Positions 1 to 8,441 of a stretch of 64,000 nucleotides of DNA are shown piece by piece (positions within the stretch are counted from its first letter, which is position 1; every line of letters begins with the position of its first letter). The notes under the pieces were generated by a model. The model saw nothing but the letters and a program-made list of their open reading frames with translations, was not told where the DNA came from and did not search any database. Source of the DNA: Clostridium simiarum (GTDB lineage Bacteria; Bacillota; Clostridia; Clostridiales; Clostridiaceae); assembly GCF_018919175.1 (NCBI RefSeq), contig NZ_JAHLQL010000001.1, positions 62,001 to 126,000 on the forward strand. Direction: 5' to 3'. A program made the translations under genes and the position numbers.

Positions 1-198
1 AAGTTTGGGTAGCAATAGTAAAAAAGTAGGAAGACTTTAATAAAACTAATGTCATTAGATTGAATATGTGGCTCATAAGAATCTTCCATATCTTTAGGAA
101 TACACTGAAAATGGTGAATCTAAAGTAAAGGACAAGAAAGAAACTTCTATTTAACTTTGTTGGAGCCAGTGCGAAAAAGTAACTAAAGAATTGAAATT

Positions 199-226
199 AA
201 GGGGTCACCATTTATGGTGATCCCTT
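199..226. terminator. Hairpin near the window start, possible terminator
   Basis: A 13-bp stem with one G-T pair (AAGGGGTCACCAT at 199-211 with ATGGTGATCCCTT at 214-226). No clear T-run follows on either strand, so termination is only possible. Bases 1-198 hold no ORF I can recognise; one frame reads as short stretches broken by stops, which may be a decayed gene end. Confidence 0.4.
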
Positions 227-255
227 AAAAGTTAAATACAGAACAATACTTAACA

Positions 256-299
256 AAGCTTATTAATAAAAGGAAGAAGTACCTTTTATTAATAAGCTT
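256..299. repeat. Perfect 18-bp inverted repeat
   Basis: AAGCTTATTAATAAAAGG at 256-273 is repeated as its exact reverse complement at 282-299, with an 8-base loop. There is no T-run after it on the plus strand. It lies in a gene-free stretch (1-673) that also holds the modular repeat at 343-612. Role unknown: terminator, transcript end or mobile-element remnant are all possible. Confidence 0.6.
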
Positions 300-342
300 C
301 ATAATTATTAGTGTGCTTATATTTAAATATATCAAGTTATTA

Positions 343-612
343 TAAGCTTTATGTGGAGTTCTCTCTTAAAGGGAAAACACTTCTACGGCTGAAGCTTAGA
401 AGATGAGTTTTATAAGCAGATTATAAAATTTATGATTTTGAAATAATCATTAAAGTAGGGATCCAAACTTATGGTTTTAGAGTATTCGGTTAAGCATAGA
501 ACCAAGATCTATAATCTTGTGTGAATGGGTTAACCAGATACTCAACCTATGGTTTGTTGGTAGTCGCTTACTCTTTCAGTACTCATCTGAAGGTATGAAG
601 ATGGGTTTCCTT
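343..612. repeat. Modular intergenic hairpin repeat, copy 1
   Basis: Composite of short modules that recur elsewhere in this window. 343-413 is a module with TGGAGTT near one end and AGAAGATGAGTTT at the other. 460-574 holds about three ~40-base hairpin units, including CAAGATctataATCTTG and the less perfect CAACCtatGGTTTG. About 578-612 is an ACTCATCT...AGATGGGT hairpin ending in TTTCCT. The same ordered units are seen at 1629-1870, 33690-33878 and 38676-38824. No protein is encoded. Confidence 0.75.
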
Positions 613-673
613 TAAAAAATATTAGTCTTGCTAGTTACCTTATAAAATCATAGCAAATGAAAAATAGACGAGT

Positions 674-1156
674 TTAAATAATGCTAGAATCTAATAAATC
701 CTCAGCTTCATTTTCACTTATTTTTTTTATTAAAGTCATTTCATCAATTAAAAATTTTCGTGCGTTCATTAGCATCTGTTTTTCACTTGAATTAAGTGGT
801 TTTTCTTTATTTATAAGTGTTAAGTCGTAGAATACCTCAGCACTTTCCTTTAAGGAACCAGATTTAAGCTTTTGCATATTAGTTTGATATCTTTGCTTAG
901 AGGGAAGAATTTCTTCATTGGATGAATCTTTAGTTTGAAAACTAAACAGCACACTACTTAGGGTGGATGAATCACTAATCAAACGTAAATTTGAATGTGA
1001 TATTCTATCTAATGGAATCATTATTTCCATATTGCTTTTTAGCATCTTTATAATATAATACTCTTGCTTTTCACCAGAAAACTCTTTTTCCTCTATATTT
1101 TTGATTATTCCTGCTCCTTGCATTGGATAAACAACCTTATCACCAATCTCAAACAA
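674..1156 (-). CDS. CarD-family transcription regulator
   Basis: A 160-residue protein beginning FEIGDKVVYPMQGAG, the hallmark start of the CarD/CdnL Tudor-like RNA-polymerase-interaction domain (first ~60 residues); the rest is the helical C-terminal part typical of CarD. Family members bind the RNA polymerase beta subunit and stabilise promoter open complexes, often at rRNA promoters. The start is set at a TTG (complement of 1154-1156): a GGAGGTG site lies 6 bases upstream. The longer frame back to 1222 has no ribosome site and adds 22 hydrophobic/basic residues foreign to the family. Monocistronic, divergent from the HMA gene. Family confident; target promoters unknown. Confidence 0.88.
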   Translation of the reverse strand: MFEIGDKVVYPMQGAGIIKNIEEKEFSGEKQEYYIIKMLKSNMEIMIPLDRISHSNLRLISDSSTLSSVLFSFQTKDSSNEEILPSKQRYQTNMQKLKSGSLKESAEVFYDLTLINKEKPLNSSEKQMLMNARKFLIDEMTLIKKISENEAEDLLDSSII

Positions 1157-1232
1157 ATAGAGCACCTCCATATATCTTTTATTCTTTATTTTAAGTATAA
1201 CATATATAGAAAAAAATATCAAATTTACAATG

Positions 1233-1259
1233 ATATCATAAATTATATATGCTTGTCAA
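1233..1259 (-). promoter_or_regulatory. Possible promoter of the CarD gene
   Basis: On the minus strand a perfect -35 TTGACA (complement of 1254-1259) is followed 15 bases later by TGATAT. The spacer is short, so the -10 assignment is tentative. The distance to the TTG start at 1156 is reasonable for a short leader. Confidence 0.35.
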
Positions 1260-1423
1260 TAATTTTATTGAAGAAAAAATTTATTTAAAATAAAATTAAT
1301 ATTTACAATGTACATACTAAAAATAACTTTAAAATGAAGGTATTAATATTAATCACTTTATAATAAAACTCTTAGTTTTTTACCATACTATATTTGAGTA
1401 ATAAAATATAAAGGAGAGGTTTT

Positions 1424-1627
1424 ATGAAAAAATTAGAGTGTAATGTTTCAGGACTTGTGAATTCAGAAAGTAGAACTAAGCTAAATAATTCTTTAGATAA
1501 AATAGAAGGAGTCCAAAAGGTAGCCGTAGACATTGGACGAGGAAAAGTAGAAGTTCAATTCAATGAACCGGCCACCCAAGAAGAAATAAAAGATTGTATT
1601 GAAAAAACAGGATACTATATAGAATAG
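1424..1627 (+). CDS. HMA-domain small protein lacking the CxxC motif
   Basis: 67 residues with the ferredoxin-like heavy-metal-associated fold pattern (beta-alpha-beta-beta-alpha-beta): strand KKLECNVSGL, helix 'SRTKLNNSLDKIEGV', strand 'KVAVDIGRGKVEVQF', helix 'TQEEIKDCIEKTGY'. Copper chaperones of this fold bind Cu(I) through GMxCxxC in the first loop; here that loop reads GLVNSES with no cysteine, so classic metal binding is unlikely. Good ribosome site (AAAGGAGAGG) 6 bases before the ATG. It may be a structural relic, a partner-binding domain or a non-metal binding variant. No metal ATPase is adjacent. Confidence 0.8.
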   Translation: MKKLECNVSGLVNSESRTKLNNSLDKIEGVQKVAVDIGRGKVEVQFNEPATQEEIKDCIEKTGYYIE

Positions 1628-1628
1628 C

Positions 1629-1870
1629 ATAAGCAGCGAACCAAGATCTATGATCTTGTGTGAGTCGCTTACTCATCTGAAGCTATGAAGATGAGTTTCC
1701 TGAGTATGTATCCCAAATCTATGATTTGGTGATAGTGGGTTAAGCAGATACCCAAACCTAGGGTTTGATGGTAGTCGCTTACTCTTTGAGTACTCATCTG
1801 AAGCTATGAGGATGAGTTTCCTAAGATGTATTCTGAGATCTATGGGTTTGTATGAGTTTGTTTACTCCAA
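1629..1870. repeat. Modular intergenic hairpin repeat, copy 2
   Basis: Begins right after the HMA stop codon. It carries several ~40-base hairpin units: CAAGATctatgATCTTG, CAAATCtatGATTTG (inside TATC...GATA) and CAAACCtagGGTTTG (inside TACC...GGTA), interleaved with two ACTCATCT...(A/G)GATGAGT hairpins each ending TTTCCT. A degenerate fourth unit follows at about 1830-1865. Stems differ in sequence between units yet stay paired. The remaining 1871-2001 shows no gene. Confidence 0.8.
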
Positions 1871-2001
1871 GAGATGTAAGATGTACCAATATCCAATTTC
1901 AAAGAGTTTTAGGAAAGTATAAGAGTCTATAAACATGAGATAAAAAAGACCAAGATTAATAGTAAAAATTATTATGAATAAATAAAATAAAAAAACACAA
2001 A

Positions 2002-2044
2002 TTAAGGATGTAGATTTTAAAATATATAAAATCTACATCCTTAA
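2002..2044. terminator. Perfect 18-bp hairpin, possible minus-strand terminator
   Basis: TTAAGGATGTAGATTTTA at 2002-2019 is matched exactly by its reverse complement at 2027-2044, loop of 7. An A-run just upstream on the plus strand would be a T-run for leftward transcription. It lies 50 bases before the phosphoesterase gene, so it could insulate that gene. Confidence 0.5.
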
Positions 2045-2094
2045 AATTATTAAAAGCAATATAGGTTGTAAAAATAGAAAGGGGCTATTTTTAA

Positions 2095-3348
2095 TTGAAG
2101 AAAAAACTTTTAGGATTAGTATTAATATTTACTATTAGTTTATTGCAAACCACTGTATCTTCTAATGAAAAAGTCAATGAAGATAAAATCCCAAAATTAC
2201 AAATAGGGGTAATTAGCGATATACATCTTGGTGAAGAAAAGGAGAGTAAAATATTTATAAATGCATTAAATGATTATAAAAATATAGCTCCAAACTGTAG
2301 AGCTTTAGCTATAGTAGGTGATTTTACTAATCATGGCCTAGAATTTCAATATGATGAGTTTAAAAAAGTGTTGGATAAAAATATAAGTTCCAATGTAGAA
2401 AAGATTGTTACTATAGGCAATCACGAGTTTTATGAAAGAAGGATTGATGAAAAATCAAAGGTTACTGATAATGAACTGAAGGATAGATTTGTTAATAAAA
2501 CAGGTATGCCAGGAGTTTATTATGATAAATGGATAGATGGATATCATTTTATAGCATTAGGTAGCGAGGAATCTATGATTTCAAATCCAAAGAATGAAGA
2601 TAGCGCAATAATATCTGAGGAGCAGTATAGTTGGCTAGAAAAAACACTGGCAGTTAATAAGGATAATAAAAATCCTATATTTATGTTTTTACATCAACCT
2701 ATTAGTGATACTGTTTATGGTAGTGAATACTGTGGAGGATTAAAAGATGGTAAATTATTGTCTTTATTAAAACAATATCCTCAAGTTATACTTTTTTCTG
2801 GGCATTCACACTTTCTATTAAATCATCCAAGAACTATTTATCAAGATGGATTTACCATGGTTAATACAGCCTCTGTAGCCTACACTTGGTTTGAAGGTGG
2901 AGAGGGAGCCAGTCAATATTCTCAAGGATTATTATTAGATGTTTATAAGGATAGAGTGGAGATAAAATCTAGAGATTTTACTAGTCATAATTGGATAAAT
3001 ACCCATATAGTCAAGATACCCTATGAAGAAAATATAAAAGATGCTACAAAACCCACTTTCCCTAGTGAGGCTAAGGTTACTATAGATGAAGCTACTGAAA
3101 ATTCTATAACCTTATCATGGGATGCAGCAGAAGACGATACTTTGGTAGATAAATATTATATTAAAAAAGATGGAGAAGTTATTGAAACAAAATATATAAA
3201 ATTTTGGGAAAATAAAAATGAGAAAAGAGTATCTGTAACTTTGGCTAATTTATCACCAGGTACAGAATATAATATTGAAATATATGCAGTGGATGCATGG
3301 GGAAATCAAAGCTTAAATCCACTTAAAGTTATACCACGTACTAAATGA
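2095..3348 (+). CDS. Exported metallophosphoesterase with fibronectin-III-like C-terminal domain
   Basis: 417 residues from a TTG start with AAAGGGG upstream. An N-terminal signal peptide (residues ~1-23, KKK then a hydrophobic run) predicts export. The calcineurin-like phosphoesterase core shows its di-metal motifs in order: DIHLG, GDFTNHG, GNHE, a histidine in FLHQP, and GHSH. From about residue 320 the sequence reads as an Fn3-like beta domain (motifs 'NSITLSWDAA' and 'LSPGTEYNIEIYAVDAWG'). Family members hydrolyse phosphomono- or diesters; the substrate cannot be told from sequence. Probably surface-associated or secreted, acting on extracellular nucleotides or wall phosphates. No partner genes adjacent. 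Confidence 0.85.
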   Translation: MKKKLLGLVLIFTISLLQTTVSSNEKVNEDKIPKLQIGVISDIHLGEEKESKIFINALNDYKNIAPNCRALAIVGDFTNHGLEFQYDEFKKVLDKNISSNVEKIVTIGNHEFYERRIDEKSKVTDNELKDRFVNKTGMPGVYYDKWIDGYHFIALGSEESMISNPKNEDSAIISEEQYSWLEKTLAVNKDNKNPIFMFLHQPISDTVYGSEYCGGLKDGKLLSLLKQYPQVILFSGHSHFLLNHPRTIYQDGFTMVNTASVAYTWFEGGEGASQYSQGLLLDVYKDRVEIKSRDFTSHNWINTHIVKIPYEENIKDATKPTFPSEAKVTIDEATENSITLSWDAAEDDTLVDKYYIKKDGEVIETKYIKFWENKNEKRVSVTLANLSPGTEYNIEIYAVDAWGNQSLNPLKVIPRTK

Positions 3349-3531
3349 TTAAATAACAAAGAATAAGTAAGACATTAATAATAATTTTATATTAATGAAA
3401 GATAAGAGTTGTTTCTTTAAATATCACTCAGATTCTAGATAAAAGGTAAAATATAAAGATGACAATATATATATGGTGATATAATGATGAAATTTAAAGC
3501 TTTAGAAATATATTTAAATAGCAAAATAAGA

Positions 3532-3568
3532 AAAATAGGAGCTGTTTTTTACAGCTCCTATTTTAATG
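3532..3568 (+). terminator. Intrinsic terminator after the phosphoesterase gene
   Basis: Perfect 14-bp stem AAAATAGGAGCTGT / ACAGCTCCTATTTT with a T5 loop, ending in TTTT. The space from 3349 to 3531 shows nothing else I can name. Confidence 0.75.
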
Positions 3569-3616
3569 TATAAAAATCCATAAAAATATAAAACTTAAAT
3601 AATACTTGTTAATATC

Positions 3617-3646
3617 TTGACAAGATTGTTAATTAAAAGATATAAT
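3617..3646 (+). promoter_or_regulatory. Sigma-A-type promoter upstream of the TrmB operon
   Basis: TTGACA at 3617-3622 and TATAAT at 3641-3646 with an 18-base spacer. It is about 170 bases before the TrmB start, so the leader would be long. A second TATAAT within 3765-3785 lies closer to the gene and may be used instead. Confidence 0.6.
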
Positions 3647-3815
3647 AGTTACTAAAGGTAGCTACTATTTATATTTTAAAATTTAACTTAAAACCATTGG
3701 ATGAAGTTATACATAGAAACAATATTATTGAATTCTTTATAATCACTAAGATGTGTTAAAAACATGGCTGTGTTATAATAATAACTAATTAATTTTTACA
3801 TTGGAGTGATTATTT

Positions 3816-4631
3816 ATGGATAAAATAATAAATTTATTAAAAAACTTTAATTTTACTGAGTCAGAATCAAAGGTATATATTTCTTTATTAAAAAATGGAG
3901 CTGGTACAGGTTATGAAATAAGTAAAAATTCTTCTGTTCCAAGATCAAAGGTATATAACATACTAGAAATACTTATGGATAAGGGTTGTGTTGTAATTTC
4001 AAAAAAGACTAACCCTGTAAATTACAGTGCAGTACCTATTGATGAATTTATAAATAATATAAAGAGCAATGTAGATCAAAGTCTTGGAGAGGTAAAAAAA
4101 GAGCTTATAAGTTATAACCAGACCATGGATTTAGACAACATGTGGTATATAAGAGGATATAAAAATATATTTAATAAGTGCAAGAATTTATTAAATTCAG
4201 CTAAAAAGGATGTTTACATACAGGTTTGGAAAGAGGATATAGATAATGTTTATGAAGAACTGAAATCTCTTGAAGAGAGAGTTGATGAGGTTGTAATAAT
4301 CCTTTATAGCGCTAACAATGATTATGATGTTAATCTTAGGAGCTTTTATAAACATGGCTTTGAAAAGGATATGCTTGAAGAAAGCGGAGGAAGATGGGTT
4401 AATATCGTAGTAGATTCTAATGAAATGATATTTGGACATATTCAAAATGATAAAAATGCAGAAGTGATTTGGACTCAGAGTAAGCCTATGGTTTTTCTAG
4501 CAAAGGAAAATATAAGACATGATGCTTATTGCTTAAAGCTTATTGAAGCTTTAGAAGATGATGCAAAAGTTAAGTTTGGTAAGGAATTAGAAGGGGTAAG
4601 GGATATTTTTAAAGGTCCTAATCCTAAATAA
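3816..4631 (+). CDS. TrmB-family transcriptional regulator
   Basis: 271 residues. The N-terminal winged helix (residues ~1-75) carries the TrmB pattern 'LTESESKVYISLL' type helix, 'GYEISKNSSVPRSKVYNIL' and a wing ending NYSAVP. The remainder resembles the phospholipase-D-like TrmB effector part ('MWYIRGYKNIF', 'AKKDVYIQVW'). Family members bind sugars or other small molecules and control adjacent transport genes. It is followed 22 bases later by a TSUP permease and then an ornithine-cyclodeaminase-family dehydrogenase, so it most likely controls that operon and itself. Ligand unknown. GGAG site upstream of the ATG. Confidence 0.85.
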   Translation: MDKIINLLKNFNFTESESKVYISLLKNGAGTGYEISKNSSVPRSKVYNILEILMDKGCVVISKKTNPVNYSAVPIDEFINNIKSNVDQSLGEVKKELISYNQTMDLDNMWYIRGYKNIFNKCKNLLNSAKKDVYIQVWKEDIDNVYEELKSLEERVDEVVIILYSANNDYDVNLRSFYKHGFEKDMLEESGGRWVNIVVDSNEMIFGHIQNDKNAEVIWTQSKPMVFLAKENIRHDAYCLKLIEALEDDAKVKFGKELEGVRDIFKGPNPK

Positions 4632-4653
4632 AATAAAAAGGAGCTTATTAATT

Positions 4654-5532
4654 ATGGAAAAGGTTGTACTAATACTTATTGTTATTATAAATGGAGTATT
4701 CGCTTTTAAGTTTGTGAAAGATATATTAAATAATAAAAATGAAATGAAACAGGAACCAGGTAGTAACATATTTCTATCTATTTCCTCTGCAATAATATTT
4801 TTTCTTTCTACTTTTGGTATTTCAGACTTCGCCATTTCCACTATACTATATCGTAAGAAAAATTTAGTTTCAGATAAAAAACTTCCTGGTACTTTAAATA
4901 CACAATGTGTTATACCGGTAGCTGTTATGGCACTAGCTTATATATCTGTAATAAAAGTTGATCCAATTACGCTTATAGTTTGTATAGTTGCTCAGATAAT
5001 AGGAGCTTACATAGGACCGAGATTTGTAGTTAAATTAGAGCCTAAAGTTATAAGAAAATTTATTAGTATAGGTTTATTAGTTGCCACAGCATTTATACTA
5101 GCTGGTAAATTTAATCTTGTACCTTCTGGTGGAACAGCTACAGGTCTTAGTGGTATTAAACTTGCAGTTGCTGCAATATGCTTATTTGTATATGGTGCAT
5201 TAAATAACATAGGAATAGGATCTTATTCTTTAACTATGGCAACAATATATGCTCTTGGTATGAATCCAGCAGTAGCCTTTCCAATAATGATGGGAGCTTG
5301 CACATTCTCAGTTCCTATAGGAAGTATGGAGTTTATTAAATATGGTGAATATGGAAGGAAGATAACAGCCTTTACTTCAACCTTTGGAGTTATAGGAGTT
5401 TTAGTAGCTGTTTATTTAGTTAAAAGCTTGAACGTATCAATGCTTCAATGGGTTATTGCAGCCATTCTTTTATATAGTGGATTAAGTATGCTTATGAATG
5501 AGATTAAAGCAGGAAAAGTACAACCTCAATAA
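4654..5532 (+). CDS. TSUP-family (TauE/SafE) membrane permease
   Basis: 292 residues, mostly hydrophobic, with about eight predicted transmembrane segments arranged as two related halves: 'IFLSISSAIIFFLSTFGISDF' type segment near residue 45 and 'AICLFVYGALNNIGIG' type segment near residue 180. This is the layout of the sulfite/organosulfonate exporter superfamily. Members move sulfite, sulfonates, C2 compounds or other small anions; direction and substrate are not decided by sequence. It lies between a TrmB regulator and an amino-acid-dehydrogenase-like gene, suggesting transport of the same compound or a by-product. Confidence 0.82.
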   Translation: MEKVVLILIVIINGVFAFKFVKDILNNKNEMKQEPGSNIFLSISSAIIFFLSTFGISDFAISTILYRKKNLVSDKKLPGTLNTQCVIPVAVMALAYISVIKVDPITLIVCIVAQIIGAYIGPRFVVKLEPKVIRKFISIGLLVATAFILAGKFNLVPSGGTATGLSGIKLAVAAICLFVYGALNNIGIGSYSLTMATIYALGMNPAVAFPIMMGACTFSVPIGSMEFIKYGEYGRKITAFTSTFGVIGVLVAVYLVKSLNVSMLQWVIAAILLYSGLSMLMNEIKAGKVQPQ

Positions 5533-5571
5533 TAATAATAATAAAAATAAATAATTTATAGGAGTGATTAA

Positions 5572-6561
5572 ATGCTAATTTTAACTAGAGAAGACATAAA
5601 GAAAGTATTTACAATGAAGGATGCTATTGAAGCAGACAAAGAGGCTTTAAGAATATATTCTGCAGGAAAAAGTGTAGTGCCTTTAAGGGTTAATATAGAC
5701 ATTCCAAAAGAACAGGGACAAAGCTTATTTATGCCGGCTTATGTGGAGGAGTTGGATGCTACGGGAATAAAGATAGTTTCAGTTTTCCCTAAGAACATTG
5801 AAAAAGGTAAACCTTCCGTTCCAGCTAAGATGATCTTATTAGACGGAAAGACTGGAGAGGTTACTGCAATAATGGATGGAACTTATTTAACTCAGTTAAG
5901 AACAGGAGCAGTTCAAGGTGCTGCTACAGATATTTTATCAAGAAAAGATGCTAAAATTGCAGTTCTATTTGGAACTGGTGGACAGGCAGCTACACAGCTA
6001 GAAGCTATGATTTGTGTTAGAGATCTAGAAGAGGTTAGGGTTTTTGATATAAATAATGAAAGAGCAAAAGAATTTGTAGAAGAGATGAAAAAGGAATTAT
6101 CTCAATATAATACTAAAATAGTAGCAGTTGAAGAGGCTGCAGAAGCTATAAAGGATGCGGATATTATAACAGCAGTTACAACTTCTAGAAGACCTGTATT
6201 TGATGGCTCATTAGTTAAGAAGGGTGCTCATGTTAATGGCGTTGGAGCTTATACTCCTGAAATGCAAGAGTTAGATGAAACTATAGTTAAAAATGCAGAT
6301 AAGGTATACTTTGATACAGAAGAAGGAGTTCTTGCAGAAGCAGGAGATTTTATAATACCAATGGAAAAAGGTATTGTATCAAAGGAAGATTTTAAGGGAG
6401 AATTAGGACAAGTTATTCTTGGAGAAATCTCTGGAAGAGAAGATGATGAGGAGATAACACTTTTCAAAACCGTTGGAGTGGCAGTGCTTGATGTGGTTAC
6501 TGCATACAATATATACAAAAAAGCCATAGAAAACAATATAGGACAACATGTAGAATTATAG
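5572..6561 (+). CDS. Ornithine cyclodeaminase / mu-crystallin family NAD(P)-dependent enzyme
   Basis: 329 residues covering the whole family length. Seen: the N-terminal substrate region with 'VVPLRVNIDIP' and 'GIKIVSVFPKN', the 'RTGAVQGAAT' arginine motif, and the Rossmann motif 'VLFGTGGQAATQLEAM'. Where true ornithine cyclodeaminases have a GDxPGKxEL-type motif, this has GAYTPEMQEL, closer to the archaeal alanine dehydrogenase and related imine-reductase branches. So an alanine dehydrogenase or other amino-acid/imino-acid oxidoreductase is more likely than ornithine cyclisation. Last gene of the TrmB-TSUP operon (40-base gap, GGAGTGATT site). A terminator follows. Confidence 0.85.
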   Translation: MLILTREDIKKVFTMKDAIEADKEALRIYSAGKSVVPLRVNIDIPKEQGQSLFMPAYVEELDATGIKIVSVFPKNIEKGKPSVPAKMILLDGKTGEVTAIMDGTYLTQLRTGAVQGAATDILSRKDAKIAVLFGTGGQAATQLEAMICVRDLEEVRVFDINNERAKEFVEEMKKELSQYNTKIVAVEEAAEAIKDADIITAVTTSRRPVFDGSLVKKGAHVNGVGAYTPEMQELDETIVKNADKVYFDTEEGVLAEAGDFIIPMEKGIVSKEDFKGELGQVILGEISGREDDEEITLFKTVGVAVLDVVTAYNIYKKAIENNIGQHVEL

Positions 6562-6607
6562 AGGGTTTAATGCTCTGTGAAAGCAAAAAAGTTATCCTAT
6601 TGCTACT

Positions 6608-6672
6608 ATTAAGGTTCAGATGAAAAGAGGTATTCATAACAAGTAAACTCCATATGAAACTCTGAATAATTT
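6608..6672. repeat. Possible degenerate copy of the GGAG...CTCC repeat module
   Basis: The order TTCAGATGAA ... AACTCCATATGAAACT ... CTGAAT resembles the better preserved module at 9569-9640 (TTCAGGTGGAGTTT ... CTCCATACCTGAATCTTAGAAG). Similarity is weak, so this is a low-confidence call. Confidence 0.35.
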
Positions 6673-6678
6673 CATATT

Positions 6679-6724
6679 AAAAGGTATGGACTTTAGACTT
6701 TTTATCTAAATTCCATACCTTTCT
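6679..6724. terminator. Bidirectional terminator between convergent genes
   Basis: Stem of about 18 bp with one mismatch (AAAGGTATGGAcTTTAGA pairing with TCTAAATTCCATACCTTT). It sits between the dehydrogenase-family gene and the convergent ABC-F gene. Confidence 0.75.
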
Positions 6725-6737
6725 ATTTAAAATAAAT

Positions 6738-8327
6738 TTATTTATTTTGTTCTTCTAAATATTCATCATAGGACATCTTCTTATCTATAATGCCACTATC
6801 TGTAATTTCAATAATTCTATTAGCTATAGTTTGAATGAATTGATGGTCATGGGAAGAGAATAATAAATTACTCTTATAGTCCATTAATCCATTATTTAAT
6901 GCAGTAATTGACTCTAGGTCAAGATGGTTTGTAGGTTCATCTAATATTAATACATTAGCACTGCTTAACATCATTTTTGAAAGCATACATCTTACCTTTT
7001 CACCACCAGATAATACATTTACCTGTTTTAAAGGTTCATCTCCAGAGAAAAGCATTCTACCTAAAAATCCTCTTAAATAGCTTTCAGCTTTTTCTTCTGA
7101 AAATTGTCTTAACCAATCTACTAAATTTAACTCTACACCATTAAAGTACTCTGAGTTATCCTTTGGAAAATAAGCTTTTGTTATAGTTACGCCCCATTTG
7201 TATTCTCCGCTATCTGGTTCCATCTCTCCAGTTAAGATTTTAAATAGAGTTGTTTTTGCTATATCATTAGTTCCAACAAAAGCTATTTTATCTCCCTTTG
7301 AAACAGTAAAGTTTACATTATCTAAGATTTTTACTCCATCAATGGTTTTACTTAAACCCTCTACCATTAATATATCATTTCCAACTTCTCTCTCTGGTTT
7401 AAATCCTACAAAAGGATATCTTCTAGAAGAGGGTTCCATTTCATCTAAAGATATTTTATCTAAAAGTTTTTTACGAGAAGTTGCTTGCTTAGATTTTGAA
7501 GCATTAGCACTAAAACGTGCAATAAACTCTTGTAATTCTTTTATCTTTTGTTCTTTTTTCTTATTTTGATCCTTTGCCATTTGAATAAGCAATTGGCTTG
7601 ATTCATACCAGAAGTCATAGTTTCCTACATATAGCTTGATTTTTCCAAAGTCTACATCCGCCATATGGGTACATACTTTATTTAGGAAATGTCTATCATG
7701 GGATACTACTATAACAGTTCCTTCAAAGTTTATTAAGAATTCTTCTAACCAGTTAATAGATTTTAAATCTAAATGGTTAGTAGGCTCGTCTAGGATTAAT
7801 ACCCCTGGTTTTCCAAAAAGAGCTTGAGCAAGAAGAACCTTTACCTTCTCACCACCAGTTAGATCTGCCATTTTTTTATCATGTAGATCTGTGGATATAC
7901 CTAGTCCTTGTAGTATAGAAGAAGCATCAGATTCAGCTTCCCATCCATCTAGTTCTGCAAACTCTCCTTCAAGCTCTGAAGCCTTCATTCCATCTTCATC
8001 TGTGAAGTCTGCTTTTGCATAAAGCTCATCTTTTTCCCTCATAATTTCATAAAGTCTAGCGTTTCCCATAATTACTGTCTCTAGAACCTTATGATCATCA
8101 TATTGGTAATGATCCTGTTTTAAAACAGACATTCTAATTCCAGGCGCTATATTAACTTCACCAGTATTTGCTTCAATTTCACCAGATAATATTTTTAAAA
8201 AGGTACTTTTACCAGCACCATTAGCTCCTATAACACCATAGCAGTTACCAGGAGTAAATTTAAGATTTACATCTTCAAAAAGTTTTTTATCGCCATATCT
8301 TAAGCTTAAATTAGTTACATTTATCAC
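6738..8327 (-). CDS. ABC-F family ATPase, YkpA/YbiT type
   Basis: 529 residues with two ABC ATPase domains in one chain and no membrane segment, the ABC-F plan. Domain 1: Walker A GANGAGKST, signature LTGGEKVKV, Walker B LILDEPTNHLD. A linker follows, rich in K/E ('KEQKIKELQEFIARFSANASK'-like). Domain 2: an unusual Walker A GTNDIAKTT that I recall as typical of this subfamily, signature LSGGEKVRC, Walker B LILDEPTNHLD. ABC-F proteins bind the ribosomal E site and modulate translation; some give antibiotic resistance. I chose GTG at 8325-8327 (INVTNLSLRYG), because AAAGGATG is correctly spaced before it; the ATG 12 bases upstream lies inside that site. Confidence 0.9.
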   Translation of the reverse strand: MINVTNLSLRYGDKKLFEDVNLKFTPGNCYGVIGANGAGKSTFLKILSGEIEANTGEVNIAPGIRMSVLKQDHYQYDDHKVLETVIMGNARLYEIMREKDELYAKADFTDEDGMKASELEGEFAELDGWEAESDASSILQGLGISTDLHDKKMADLTGGEKVKVLLAQALFGKPGVLILDEPTNHLDLKSINWLEEFLINFEGTVIVVSHDRHFLNKVCTHMADVDFGKIKLYVGNYDFWYESSQLLIQMAKDQNKKKEQKIKELQEFIARFSANASKSKQATSRKKLLDKISLDEMEPSSRRYPFVGFKPEREVGNDILMVEGLSKTIDGVKILDNVNFTVSKGDKIAFVGTNDIAKTTLFKILTGEMEPDSGEYKWGVTITKAYFPKDNSEYFNGVELNLVDWLRQFSEEKAESYLRGFLGRMLFSGDEPLKQVNVLSGGEKVRCMLSKMMLSSANVLILDEPTNHLDLESITALNNGLMDYKSNLLFSSHDHQFIQTIANRIIEITDSGIIDKKMSYDEYLEEQNK

Positions 8328-8441
8328 GTAGTTTACCATCCTTTTAATTAAATATTCACACTTACTGCGAAATTATATCATAAATAAGCATTTCTTGCAC
8401 CTGTATATTTAAGTAATTTTGAAAAATATTAAGTTTAAAGT

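Noticed and set aside
1064..1288. Plus-strand ORF of 74 codons
   Set aside because: Lies opposite the CarD gene and its promoter, with no ribosome site; a shadow frame.
1629..1870. Possible CRISPR array
   Set aside because: Units recur, but repeats diverge in their stems, spacers are not unique sequences of constant length, and no cas genes are present.
5572..6561. True ornithine cyclodeaminase
   Set aside because: The GDxPGKxEL-type motif is replaced by GAYTPEMQEL, so only the family, not that reaction, is supported.
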